DNA from: UBA1672 sp050633505
GTDB lineage: Bacteria > Pseudomonadota > Alphaproteobacteria > Micavibrionales > Micavibrionaceae
Assembly (NCBI GenBank): GCA_050633505.1
Contig: JBOEGQ010000013.1
Span: 62,001-126,000, forward strand
Length of the DNA stretch: 64,000 bases
Direction: 5' to 3'
Shown one piece after another: positions 17,554 through 25,580 of this stretch (positions are counted from its first letter, which is position 1; each line of letters starts with the position of its first letter). The notes beneath the pieces were generated by a model that was not told where the DNA came from, made no database searches, and saw only the letters and a list, made by a program, of their open reading frames with translations. The position numbers and the translations under genes are program-made.

Positions 17554-18420
17554 TTATGATGTGGTGGGCATATCCCGATGTTCTATATAACTGTTTAGGC
17601 CTTGTTCATCTAGCCATGATTTTAATGTTTCAACGGTGTAGACCGATCTGTGCTTTCCGCCTGTACATCCAATTGCAACAGTGAGATAGCTTTTCCCCTC
17701 TTGCGCATAGCGCGGCAATAATGGCGCTAACATGGATTTAAATCCTTCAAGGAATTGATTGAAGTCGGGGTCTTGACGGATGTATTCGCCGACTTCTGTA
17801 TCTTGTCCTGTTTTAGGTTTTAAATCAGGCTGCCAGTGCGGATTCTTCAGGAAACGGACATCCATTACAATATCGGCAGAGCGCGGAATGCCGTTTTTAA
17901 AACCAAAGGATAAGAGAGATATGGTTAGATGTTCATCCTTATTAACACTAAGGTGTCCTTCTAACATGTGACGCAAATCGTGAATTGAGGTGTCGGTTGT
18001 ATCTATAACAATATCGGCTTGGGTGCGCAGGGGTTCCAGTAACTCGCGTTCTGCCTTAATACCGAATGACACGGACTTATTGCGTGCCAGTGGATGAGAC
18101 CGGCGTGTTTCGGTAAAGCGTTTGAATAAAACATTATCATCACATGTAATATAAAGTAGTCTGGCGTCAATTTGCCGTACCATTTGCAAAACGGCGCTGG
18201 GGGAGAAGCCGCGTGCGCGGACATCAACGCCGATTGCGATACCGTTATGTGCATCTGTTTCCGTAGTTGTAGAATGTGGTAGAAGCTGTGGGATAAAGGG
18301 CAGGGGGAAGTTATCAAACACTTCGAATTTAAAATCTTCCAAAGCTTTTAATACGGATGAAATTCCCGCGCCTGATAGCCCGGTAATGATAAGGGGGCGC
18401 TCTTGCTTAACGTCAGTCAT
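17554..18420 (-). CDS. rapZ: RapZ/YvcJ family nucleotide-binding RNase adapter, altered Walker A
   Basis: RapZ homologs bind nucleotides or aminosugar metabolites and, in enterics, guide RNase E to small RNAs. The 288-residue length is normal. The N-terminal P-loop reads GLSGAGISS (14-22): the Walker A lysine is replaced by isoleucine at position 20. The C-terminal RapZ hallmark is intact: AIGCTGGKHRSVYTVETL and YIEHRDM. The start overlaps the chvG stop by four bases (ATGA), implying translational coupling. In many alphaproteobacteria hprK sits between chvG and rapZ; here there is no space for it. Loss of the lysine suggests weak or no ATP hydrolysis, while the C-terminal ligand domain may still work. 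Confidence 0.93.
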   Translation of the reverse strand: MTDVKQERPLIITGLSGAGISSVLKALEDFKFEVFDNFPLPFIPQLLPHSTTTETDAHNGIAIGVDVRARGFSPSAVLQMVRQIDARLLYITCDDNVLFKRFTETRRSHPLARNKSVSFGIKAERELLEPLRTQADIVIDTTDTSIHDLRHMLEGHLSVNKDEHLTISLLSFGFKNGIPRSADIVMDVRFLKNPHWQPDLKPKTGQDTEVGEYIRQDPDFNQFLEGFKSMLAPLLPRYAQEGKSYLTVAIGCTGGKHRSVYTVETLKSWLDEQGLNSYIEHRDMPTTS

Positions 18421-20192
18421 CGTTCTGTTCCATCTATGAGGTTAAGGACAACGCTAAACCTTGCGCCTTTGATATCTTTACGGTCTTGTCGGTTTTCCGC
18501 ATAAATTAATCCGCCATGCGCGGTAATGATTTGCTTGCAAATAGAGAGCCCAAGCCCGGAATGCCGGCCATATTCTTCATGCTGGGGGCGTTCTGAATAA
18601 AAGCGCTCGAATATGCTTTTTAATTTATTTTCCGGGATTCCAGAGCCTTCATCATCGATTGTAACGGTGACGCGGTTTACCTTAACACTGACACTAATCT
18701 TGATTGTAGATTTTACCGGAGAAAAGGATAGAGCATTCGATAGGATGTTATGAAAGACTTGAATCAGGCGGCCTTCACTGCCCCGTACAAAAAGTTCGGC
18801 GTAATCAGGCAGGTCGAGTGTAATTAAAATTCCGTCTTTTAATGCTTCGTCACTATTTTGCTTATTGTCGGCTTCCCGTTCTAGCGGGCTTTTATACATA
18901 TCAATGAGATGTCTGAGAATATCTTTTATATTTACAACATTGAACATTTCCCGGGATAGCTCTGCATCCAGTCTGGAGGCATTTGAAATATCCGTGATCA
19001 GGCGATCAAGGCGTTCTATATCGTGTTTGATTACGCTTAATAATTTATCGCGATCTTCTTGTTTTGTAACAATAGAGGCAGTCTCAACGGCGCTTTTTAA
19101 AGAAGTAAGAGGGTTTTTTATCTCATGTGACACATCGGATGCAAAGGATTCAATTGAGTCCATACGTTCCCATAAAGCATGCGTCATATCCCGTAAAACC
19201 AAAGATAACTCACCAATCTCATCGTGGCGATCGCTCATATCCGGGATGTCTGTATCTTTGATTTTGCCTTTGCGGACATTCTCTGCTGCGCGTGCGAGTT
19301 TACGTAGCGGTCGTGCAATTACTCCGGAAAGATATATGGAAAGAAGAATAGTGATCAATAATGTCAGAAGAAAAACATTCAGGATATTAAACCAGACATC
19401 TCCCAATTCCTGTTTGATGTCCTCACCATTATTAATCAGCATAACAACGCCGACCAATTCGTCATTGTGTTTCATGATTGGCATGGCGGCAGTTAAAATG
19501 ATTTCACCGCGTGTATCTCTCCATGCAGACATGCTGAGGTTTTTACGCTTTGCTTCTCTTACATCCGAATAATTATAACCTTTATCTGTTTGCACACCTA
19601 AGAATACCGGGAGGTTTTCTTCACGCGGAAGCAGAGAAACAATCCATAATGCAGTGTTCTTTAGAAGCTCAACACTTTCCAGTTTCCGTTTTGCTTGATG
19701 AACGGGGTGTGCGATTTCGATAATTGGTTCGATTTTTTTTTCTTCGATCAAGTGTTCGGAATCTGCAATGAGGTCGTCTTTTGCATTAAAAATAAGAATA
19801 CGCCGATTTAGTGTTGCGCCAAGCCGTGCTGTTAAAATGTCGACTTCTGTTGATGAGAGAGGCTCTGTGCGTTCTTGATCTTTAAATTTTTCAACGAATG
19901 TTGCGGTGATTAACAAAATTTCGGTTTCGAACCGTTGTAACTTTGATTCAATTAAGGTCTCGTGATACTGACCGAGAGAAATAACACCGATTAAAAGACT
20001 GATCAGGGCGATAAGATTAACCCCTATAATACGTAGGGTCATGCCGGTAATACGGCGTTCTTTCCCGCCCCAGTAGAGATCGAAAAGTTGTTCAATCTCT
20101 CCACGCGGGGAGCTGATGCGGAACCATCGGCTATTCTTCGCGGTAGCGGTATCCGACTCCGTATAGTGTTTCGATTTTGTCGAATTCTTCAT
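18417..20192 (-). CDS. chvG: Sensor histidine kinase, ChvG/ExoS-like
   Basis: Inner-membrane sensor kinase, 591 residues. Helix 1 is at about 52-75 and helix 2 at about 267-290, enclosing a periplasmic sensor domain of about 190 residues. A HAMP domain follows (about 291-345), then the H box with H356 in ASDVSHEIKNPLTS, and an ATPase domain with N box (IQVFHNILSNALSFS), DEGSGIPE and HSGLGLSI. Order and position after chvI and before rapZ identify it as ChvG-like; in relatives it controls envelope and acid responses. The start used overlaps the chvI end by 62 bases, which is more than usual; M51 just before helix 1 is a possible alternative. Confidence 0.92.
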   Translation of the reverse strand: MKNSTKSKHYTESDTATAKNSRWFRISSPRGEIEQLFDLYWGGKERRITGMTLRIIGVNLIALISLLIGVISLGQYHETLIESKLQRFETEILLITATFVEKFKDQERTEPLSSTEVDILTARLGATLNRRILIFNAKDDLIADSEHLIEEKKIEPIIEIAHPVHQAKRKLESVELLKNTALWIVSLLPREENLPVFLGVQTDKGYNYSDVREAKRKNLSMSAWRDTRGEIILTAAMPIMKHNDELVGVVMLINNGEDIKQELGDVWFNILNVFLLTLLITILLSIYLSGVIARPLRKLARAAENVRKGKIKDTDIPDMSDRHDEIGELSLVLRDMTHALWERMDSIESFASDVSHEIKNPLTSLKSAVETASIVTKQEDRDKLLSVIKHDIERLDRLITDISNASRLDAELSREMFNVVNIKDILRHLIDMYKSPLEREADNKQNSDEALKDGILITLDLPDYAELFVRGSEGRLIQVFHNILSNALSFSPVKSTIKISVSVKVNRVTVTIDDEGSGIPENKLKSIFERFYSERPQHEEYGRHSGLGLSICKQIITAHGGLIYAENRQDRKDIKGARFSVVLNLIDGTER

Positions 20193-20835
20193 CTATTTTT
20201 TTAAACTTTTTTCTAACGCGTTTAATATGCGAATCAACTGTTCGATCATCAACATAGATATTCTCACCATATGCCATGTCAATCAACTGATCTCTGTTGC
20301 GAACATGTCCGGGGCGCTCTGCCAATGCTTTGACCAAAAGGTATTCTGTTACAGTTAGATTCAAAGGTTGCTTGTTCCAAGAGCAAAGATGGCGGGCATC
20401 ATCCAGCGTTAAATTCCCGTATTCAATGAATTTTTGTTCTTCCCCTTGGGCGTTAACTTCTTGCTTCATTAACTCATTACGGCGAAGGAGCACCTTGATC
20501 CGTTCAATTAAGAGACGTTGTGAGAATGGTTTGGTGATATAGTCATCGGCCCCCATGCGCAGACCAATCACCTGATCAACTTCATCATCCTTTGACGTGA
20601 GAAATATAACAGGGACGCTGCTCTCTTCTCGTAGTTTTGACAGCACCTCTATTCCATCCATACGTGGCATTTTGATATCCAGAATAACAAGGTCGGGCTT
20701 ATGCTCTAAAATGGCGGTAAGCCCTGCCTCCCCATCATTGTAGGTTTCAACCAACAATCCTTCTGCTTCTAATGCCATAGAAACGGATAAGAGGATGTTA
20801 CGATCATCGTCGACAAGAAATATTTTATGTTCCAT
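20131..20835 (-). CDS. chvI: Response regulator, ChvI-like (OmpR family)
   Basis: Partner of the adjacent ChvG-like kinase, 234 residues. I start it at 20835 (MEHKIFLVDDD), where the receiver domain begins; a longer frame would add 35 residues unlike the family. Receiver: D9-D11 acidic cluster, phospho-acceptor D53 in LDIKMPRMDG, T in FLTSKDD, K in YITKPF. The C-terminal winged-helix DNA-binding domain contains LTVTEYLLVKALAERPG and VDDRTVDSHIKRVRKKF with the final YGVGYRY. The gene follows folC by 49 bases on the same strand, then chvG and rapZ, as in other alphaproteobacteria. Its targets cannot be read from this window. Confidence 0.95.
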   Translation of the reverse strand: MEHKIFLVDDDRNILLSVSMALEAEGLLVETYNDGEAGLTAILEHKPDLVILDIKMPRMDGIEVLSKLREESSVPVIFLTSKDDEVDQVIGLRMGADDYITKPFSQRLLIERIKVLLRRNELMKQEVNAQGEEQKFIEYGNLTLDDARHLCSWNKQPLNLTVTEYLLVKALAERPGHVRNRDQLIDMAYGENIYVDDRTVDSHIKRVRKKFKKIDEEFDKIETLYGVGYRYREE

Positions 20836-20884
20836 GTATGAAGTATCACAGAATAAATCTATTTTTTCAATAGTTTCGCTGTTT

Positions 20885-22234
20885 TTATGCCGATGGAACG
20901 CGCTGTAGAATCTCACCCGCAAGATAAACGGAGCCGGCAACGATAATTCTGGATTCCGGATGTTGTTCTGTCAGATCTGAAAGCGCGTTGAAAATAGTGC
21001 CATATTCATGACATGCAGGAATATGTTTGGTGTTTTCGTGGAGTGCTTCTAGAATACTTTTCTTGGTAAAACTGTTTGGATCGCTCGATATAGGGACGAT
21101 GTTTAATGACTTTATATGCGGTAAAAGTGGAGATAGAAAACGTGTTGGATTCTTGGTTTGCAGCATACCTATGATGAGATGCGTGTTCTTTTTATCGGTA
21201 TTTTGCCATTTTTGGATTTGATGAATAAGTGCGTCGGCGGCGCTATCGTTATGACCGCAATCCAGCCATATTTCCGATGAGGGCAGAAGATTAAAATGCT
21301 GCGGCTCTATTTTTTGTAAACGTCCCGGCCATTGTGCAGATTGAAGGCCGTATTCTATTGCCGTGTCTGGAATTGTGAATTTGTGTTTTATGGTTTCTAA
21401 TGTTGCGAGAGCAACACCCGCATTATGAACCTGATGCATACCATTTAAGGCGGGAAGGGGGAATGTTTGTGTTCTTTCGTTATATGTGAAATCAAAATGT
21501 GTTTTGTGCGGTGTGATGTGCCAGTCTTTGTTGCATAAGTATAGAGGTGCGTTTTTATTTTTTGCTGCATTATAGATCGTTTTAATAACGTGTTCCGATT
21601 GTGCCGTGCTTCCTTGATACCCTACGATACATGGTGTGTTATTCTTCATAATGCCGGATTTTTGTGCAGCAATCGTTTCAATATCGTTCCCCAGAAAATC
21701 TGTATGATCCATAGATATCCGGTTAATGATTGTGCAAAGTGGATCTTCGATTACATTGGTACAATCCAGTGTACCACCCATGCCCACTTCTAAAAGTAGA
21801 ATATCTGCAGGTGTGTCTGAGAACGCACGAAAGGCAAGGGCCGTGGTGATCTCGAAGAAAGATAAGGGGGCGTCCTGATTATAGCTGAGAGCTTGATCAA
21901 TCAATGTTTCCAGATATGTATCTTCAATCGGTTTTCCTGCCAGATGGATGCGCTCATTAACATGGATCAGATGTGGAGAGGTGTAGCTATGCACTTTTAA
22001 ACCGGCGGCAGATAAAATTGTGCGCAGCATCGCAACAATTGAGCCTTTGCCGTTTGTGCCTGCAACATGAATAACGGGGGGCAGGTCTAAATGTGGATTG
22101 CCAAAAGCGCTTAACAGGTCAAAGTATTGATCACGATCCCAGTTGATTTTTGATCGTGTGCGCCTAAGCTGGAAGATCTCCTCCAGCTTAGTTTGTAGCG
22201 TTTTGTCTGTATGTTTCAGGTCGGCTTGATGCAT
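20885..22234 (-). CDS. folC: Bifunctional folylpolyglutamate/dihydrofolate synthase
   Basis: Adds glutamate to dihydropteroate and to folates in the cytosol, using ATP; 449 residues, normal length. The P-loop is HVAGTNGKGS (56-65), followed by the omega-loop region and LLEVGMGGTLDCTNVI, a family signature. SMDHTDFLGN carries the conserved His-Asp pair. The C-terminal Mur-ligase-like domain shows WLDCGHNDSAA and IIGMLQTKNP. It lies 12 bases downstream of accD, matching the accD-folC order common in proteobacteria. folE is also in the window but far away (41.7 kb). Confidence 0.95.
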   Translation of the reverse strand: MHQADLKHTDKTLQTKLEEIFQLRRTRSKINWDRDQYFDLLSAFGNPHLDLPPVIHVAGTNGKGSIVAMLRTILSAAGLKVHSYTSPHLIHVNERIHLAGKPIEDTYLETLIDQALSYNQDAPLSFFEITTALAFRAFSDTPADILLLEVGMGGTLDCTNVIEDPLCTIINRISMDHTDFLGNDIETIAAQKSGIMKNNTPCIVGYQGSTAQSEHVIKTIYNAAKNKNAPLYLCNKDWHITPHKTHFDFTYNERTQTFPLPALNGMHQVHNAGVALATLETIKHKFTIPDTAIEYGLQSAQWPGRLQKIEPQHFNLLPSSEIWLDCGHNDSAADALIHQIQKWQNTDKKNTHLIIGMLQTKNPTRFLSPLLPHIKSLNIVPISSDPNSFTKKSILEALHENTKHIPACHEYGTIFNALSDLTEQHPESRIIVAGSVYLAGEILQRVPSA

Positions 22235-22246
22235 AACCTATAGGCC

Positions 22247-23254
22247 TTAGGCTGCTTTTTGATCCTGTCCGGTTATATCTCCGGCATTTTCTGTAACGGA
22301 AGATGATGCAGATTCGTTTCGATCTTTATCTTTTGCATTATCCTTGGCTGTGGTGGCTTTGTTTTTGCCATTTTTCTTATTTCCGCTTGGCTCAGGCTTT
22401 GCTTTTTGTTGCGTTAGAATAGAGATCATGTTCACCAGAGAGGATTTCATGTCTTTACGGTCTACAACTGCATCAACAATACCGTGTTCCAAGAGGTACT
22501 CCGCCGTTTGGAAGTTTTCCGGTAATGTTTCGCGCACGGTTTCCTCAATAACGCGTCGTCCGGCAAAACCGATCATAGAACCTGGCTCTGCGATGTGAAT
22601 GTCACCAACCATTGCAAAGGAGGCGCTAACACCGCCGGTTGTCGGGTCTGTCAAGATTACGATATAGGGAAGCTTTGCATCCTTTACCATTTCAACGGCA
22701 ATAATTGTGCGAGGCATTTGCATAAGGGACAGCATGCCTTCCTGCATGCGTGCGCCACCTGATGCGGGTATTGTGATGAAGGCTGCTTTATCTTTAATTG
22801 CCGTTTCGGCGGCCTTAATAATGGCTTCTCCGACGACCATACTCATCGATCCGCCCATATAACGGAAGTTGAAGGCTGCAATAACAACGTTCAAACCACC
22901 CATTTTACCACGGGCAATTGTGATGGCTTCTTTCAATCCGGTTTTGCTTTGTGCTTCTTTAATACGATCTGTATATTTTTTACGGTCTTTGAACTTTAAC
23001 GGGTCATATTCGACATCCGGTAAATCAAGTGTTTCGTATTTTCCATCATCGAACATCATTTGCAGACGATCTTTGACACTAAAGCGTAAATGGTGATTAC
23101 AGTGATAACAAACATTATGATTGGCTGCTAAATCGCGGTGGAATAGCATTGCCTCACAAGACGGGCATTTTTGCCACAGATTATCCGGCACTTCTTTTTG
23201 TTCACCGACAAAAGAGCGTATGCGCGGAGGAATAAGGTTTGATAGCCAGTTCAT
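22247..23254 (-). CDS. accD: Acetyl-CoA carboxylase carboxyltransferase subunit beta
   Basis: Beta half of the carboxyltransferase that moves CO2 from biotin to acetyl-CoA, the first step of fatty acid synthesis. The N-terminal zinc finger has C30, C33, C49 and C52 (CPSC, CYHC). The core crotonase-fold domain shows GARMQEGMLSLMQMP and TDPTTGGVSASFAMVGDI and ends near IGFAGRRVIEETVRETLPE. The last 50 residues or so are a low-complexity Lys, Asn, Ser and Asp tail, probably disordered and not part of the enzyme core. It sits between trpA and folC as in many alphaproteobacteria. accA is not in the window. Confidence 0.97.
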   Translation of the reverse strand: MNWLSNLIPPRIRSFVGEQKEVPDNLWQKCPSCEAMLFHRDLAANHNVCYHCNHHLRFSVKDRLQMMFDDGKYETLDLPDVEYDPLKFKDRKKYTDRIKEAQSKTGLKEAITIARGKMGGLNVVIAAFNFRYMGGSMSMVVGEAIIKAAETAIKDKAAFITIPASGGARMQEGMLSLMQMPRTIIAVEMVKDAKLPYIVILTDPTTGGVSASFAMVGDIHIAEPGSMIGFAGRRVIEETVRETLPENFQTAEYLLEHGIVDAVVDRKDMKSSLVNMISILTQQKAKPEPSGNKKNGKNKATTAKDNAKDKDRNESASSSVTENAGDITGQDQKAA

Positions 23255-23326
23255 TTATTTGCACTTCTCTTATTTATCAAGGCCATAGATGTCGCAAATA
23301 TTCACTCTAAAGTCAATATATATAGT

Positions 23327-24118
23327 CTATAGCGCATCAGACAATGAAGATACGAGGTCAAGGATCGGTTTTTTGCCTGTTTCCTTGATATCTTTTATTC
23401 TATCGACAATGGCAGAGCCAACAACAATCGCATCGCCGGCTTCGGCCATTTCCCGCGCATCATCCGGGGTTTTGATTCCAAAGCCTATGGCAACAGGCAA
23501 GTCTGTTTGGTTTTTAATCTGATTGATATGTGGCTTTAGGTTGTCCAAATTCGCTTTAGCTGTGCCGGTAACGCCTGTGATTGAGACATAGTATAAAAAG
23601 CCACCTGCGCCGTCTAAAACGGTTTGCAGACGCGTTTCATCCGTTGTCGGCGTGATCAGGCGGATCATATGCAGGCCATATTTGTTGGTTTGTGTGCGAA
23701 GTGGCATGTCTTCCTCGGGGGGGAGGTCTACGATAATCAGGCCGTCTACCCCTGCTTCAGAAGCATCTTTCGCAAAGTTTTCAAGCCCATACGCATAAAG
23801 GGGATTTGCGTATCCCATTAGGATGATAGGGGTGTGGTCGTTGTTTTTGCGAAAACCCCTAACCATGGATAATGTATGGTTCATATTTGCACCTGCGGCC
23901 AAGGCTCTTTGTCCTGCGTGCTGGATTGTTACGCCATCTGCGGCCGGATCGGTGAAGGGCATGCCGATTTCAATAATATCTGCACCTGCCTCGGGCATAG
24001 CGTTTAATACGCTCAAGCTATCTTCTAAAGACGGATCGCCTGCCATAATAAATGTGATGAGGGCGGTTTTATTCTGCGCCTTTAGTGATTTAAATTTTTC
24101 TTCAATTCTGTTTGTCAT
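23327..24118 (-). CDS. trpA: Tryptophan synthase alpha subunit
   Basis: Cleaves indole-3-glycerol phosphate to indole and glyceraldehyde 3-phosphate, channelling indole to TrpB. A TIM barrel of 263 residues, normal length. The catalytic residues align with E49 and D60 of the enteric enzyme: E50 in IIEIGMPFTDP and D61 in PAADG. Phosphate-binding segments YYVSITGVTG and GFGIKTPDDA are present. Its start overlaps the upstream P-loop gene by 17 bases. Three unrelated genes separate it from trpB, which is unusual because the two subunits form one complex and are normally adjacent. Confidence 0.97.
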   Translation of the reverse strand: MTNRIEEKFKSLKAQNKTALITFIMAGDPSLEDSLSVLNAMPEAGADIIEIGMPFTDPAADGVTIQHAGQRALAAGANMNHTLSMVRGFRKNNDHTPIILMGYANPLYAYGLENFAKDASEAGVDGLIIVDLPPEEDMPLRTQTNKYGLHMIRLITPTTDETRLQTVLDGAGGFLYYVSITGVTGTAKANLDNLKPHINQIKNQTDLPVAIGFGIKTPDDAREMAEAGDAIVVGSAIVDRIKDIKETGKKPILDLVSSLSDAL

Positions 24119-24617
24119 AGTTTTTCAGCCATAAATTCATATCATTGGGTGCACGGAATATCAAAATTTTACAATGTTTCGCATGCGTATCTAAAATCGT
24201 TACGATCTTTGGACGGGTCTTTGTACGAAAACGGAGAACATACGTTAAGAACGGCCAGTCGAATTTCTCTCTACACCCTTTTGCCATATCTGTGCGGGTT
24301 TTTCCATGGTCTTTCATGATCCGTTTTATAACACCGTACAAGCACCGTAATGTTGAATAATCGAGCCATATAATCGTATCGGTCTGCGCAAATCTTTGTG
24401 GCATAGTATTGTGGAAATTGCCATCTATAATCCACCTTTCACCGGATAAAGCGTGGTTCAGTTTATTGTGAAAAATATTTTTATCTTCTTCGATCCAGCC
24501 TTCTGTCCAGAATAATGTGTCCAGATGAATAAGGGGTGTGCCTGTTAGGTGGTGTAGTTTTCTTGAAAATGTTGATTTACCTGCCCCTCCGCATCCAATG
24601 ACACAGATCCGGTTCAT
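24102..24617 (-). CDS. P-loop NTPase, adenylate-kinase-like (DNA topology modulation protein-like)
   Basis: 171 residues. The N-terminal Walker A GCGGAGKST (8-16, K14) belongs to the nucleoside-kinase-like group. IHLDTLFWTEGW and ERWIIDGNFHNTMPQRF match small proteins annotated as topology modulation or FlaR-like. RCLYGVIKRIM lies in the lid-like region. Substrate unknown; a small-molecule kinase is plausible. The start overlaps the upstream gene's stop (ATGA) and the end overlaps trpA by 17 bases. It is the third gene of a tightly overlapped cassette between trpB and trpA. Confidence 0.82.
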   Translation of the reverse strand: MNRICVIGCGGAGKSTFSRKLHHLTGTPLIHLDTLFWTEGWIEEDKNIFHNKLNHALSGERWIIDGNFHNTMPQRFAQTDTIIWLDYSTLRCLYGVIKRIMKDHGKTRTDMAKGCREKFDWPFLTYVLRFRTKTRPKIVTILDTHAKHCKILIFRAPNDMNLWLKNYDKQN

Positions 24618-25096
24618 AAATTAACCCCGATTGCGACGAGGACCTCATGAACACCATCTTCGAAGAAGCGTCTTCCATATACCTCAAAGTCTGTTTCGAA
24701 ACACCTGTCTAGATCGCTTTGCCAGATGGCCTCCCATGTTTCAAGTAAGGCTTTGGGCTGCTCTCCGGCGGCGCTCATCATTGCATAATTGGCCTGCTTT
24801 ACCTGAACGTGGTGAAAGGACTCTGATAGCTGGTCTGTATTTTCAACCTTGTATCCGATTGTAATACGATACGGCTTGGTGTGGTCTCCTTCGTAGTCAG
24901 AGTATACTGCATATATAACATCATCGACCCGATTTTCGATCATTTGACCCACGCTTTGCTCAAAGAACTTTTGCCAAAGAGCATTGATCGTTTCGGACGC
25001 CGTGTCACGATCTTTAATGATGGCTGATATGCCAAGGATATCAAAAGGGTCTAGCTTTTCTAATCCTGCTTTAACTTCATATTCTTGCGCTGTCAT
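24614..25096 (-). CDS. GyrI-like/effector-binding domain protein
   Basis: 160 residues forming a single small-molecule-binding domain of the GyrI-like (SHS2 or AraC effector-binding) group. Features are INALWQKFFEQ, a DVIYAVYSDYEGDHTKPYRI strand pair, NYAMMSAAGEQPK and a late DFEVYGRRF, which recalls the integron-cassette protein Cass2. There is no DNA-binding domain, so it acts as a stand-alone binder. Ligand unknown. The gene overlaps both neighbours by four bases, so it is translationally coupled within the cassette between trpB and trpA. Confidence 0.8.
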   Translation of the reverse strand: MTAQEYEVKAGLEKLDPFDILGISAIIKDRDTASETINALWQKFFEQSVGQMIENRVDDVIYAVYSDYEGDHTKPYRITIGYKVENTDQLSESFHHVQVKQANYAMMSAAGEQPKALLETWEAIWQSDLDRCFETDFEVYGRRFFEDGVHEVLVAIGVNL

Positions 25097-25578
25097 TGTA
25101 GAGCCTTTTTAAGTAATGTTTGTTGTCCTGCTGCCGTTTGGTCAGTCTGTATTGTTTCTATTGCGGAGTATCCATGCCCGATATAAAAATCCGCAGCAGA
25201 ACCGGATTGCAGATAGATATCTTCGTATCCCAGACGTTTTGCATCTTGTTCTAGTCGGTCTACGATTTGTGATGCAATACCCATATTGCGATAACGGTAT
25301 AAGGTGAACACTGAAGCGATCCATGGGGTGAGGTCGTCCCATTTTTCTGTATCTTCAGATGACCATAAAGATCCCATGGCCACTGGCAAATCAGTTTTAT
25401 CGTTTATCGCAATAACAGTTAAGGGCAAATCATTTTTCTGGGATCCGTTTTGAAATCTGGATAAGGCCCTGTCAAGTGAGGCATTTTTGTCCTGTACACC
25501 CCAACGTCCATAGGACCATGCGGCGCAATCTTTGAAAAAATGAGGATAGTCGGCCAGATACTCAACACGAAACGACAT
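25093..25578 (-). CDS. GNAT family N-acetyltransferase
   Basis: 161 residues, one GNAT domain. The acetyl-CoA binding region is seen as ASVFTLYRYRNMGIASQIVDRLEQDAKRLG, where RYRNMGIAS is the R/Q-x-x-G-x-G/A loop. YLQSGSAADFYIGHGYSAIE is the C-terminal motif B with the usual FY..HGY. Substrate unknown. It starts two bases after trpB stops and overlaps the next gene by four bases, so it is the first gene of the trpB-trpA inserted cassette. Confidence 0.88.
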   Translation of the reverse strand: MSFRVEYLADYPHFFKDCAAWSYGRWGVQDKNASLDRALSRFQNGSQKNDLPLTVIAINDKTDLPVAMGSLWSSEDTEKWDDLTPWIASVFTLYRYRNMGIASQIVDRLEQDAKRLGYEDIYLQSGSAADFYIGHGYSAIETIQTDQTAAGQQTLLKKALQ

Positions 25579-25580
25579 TT

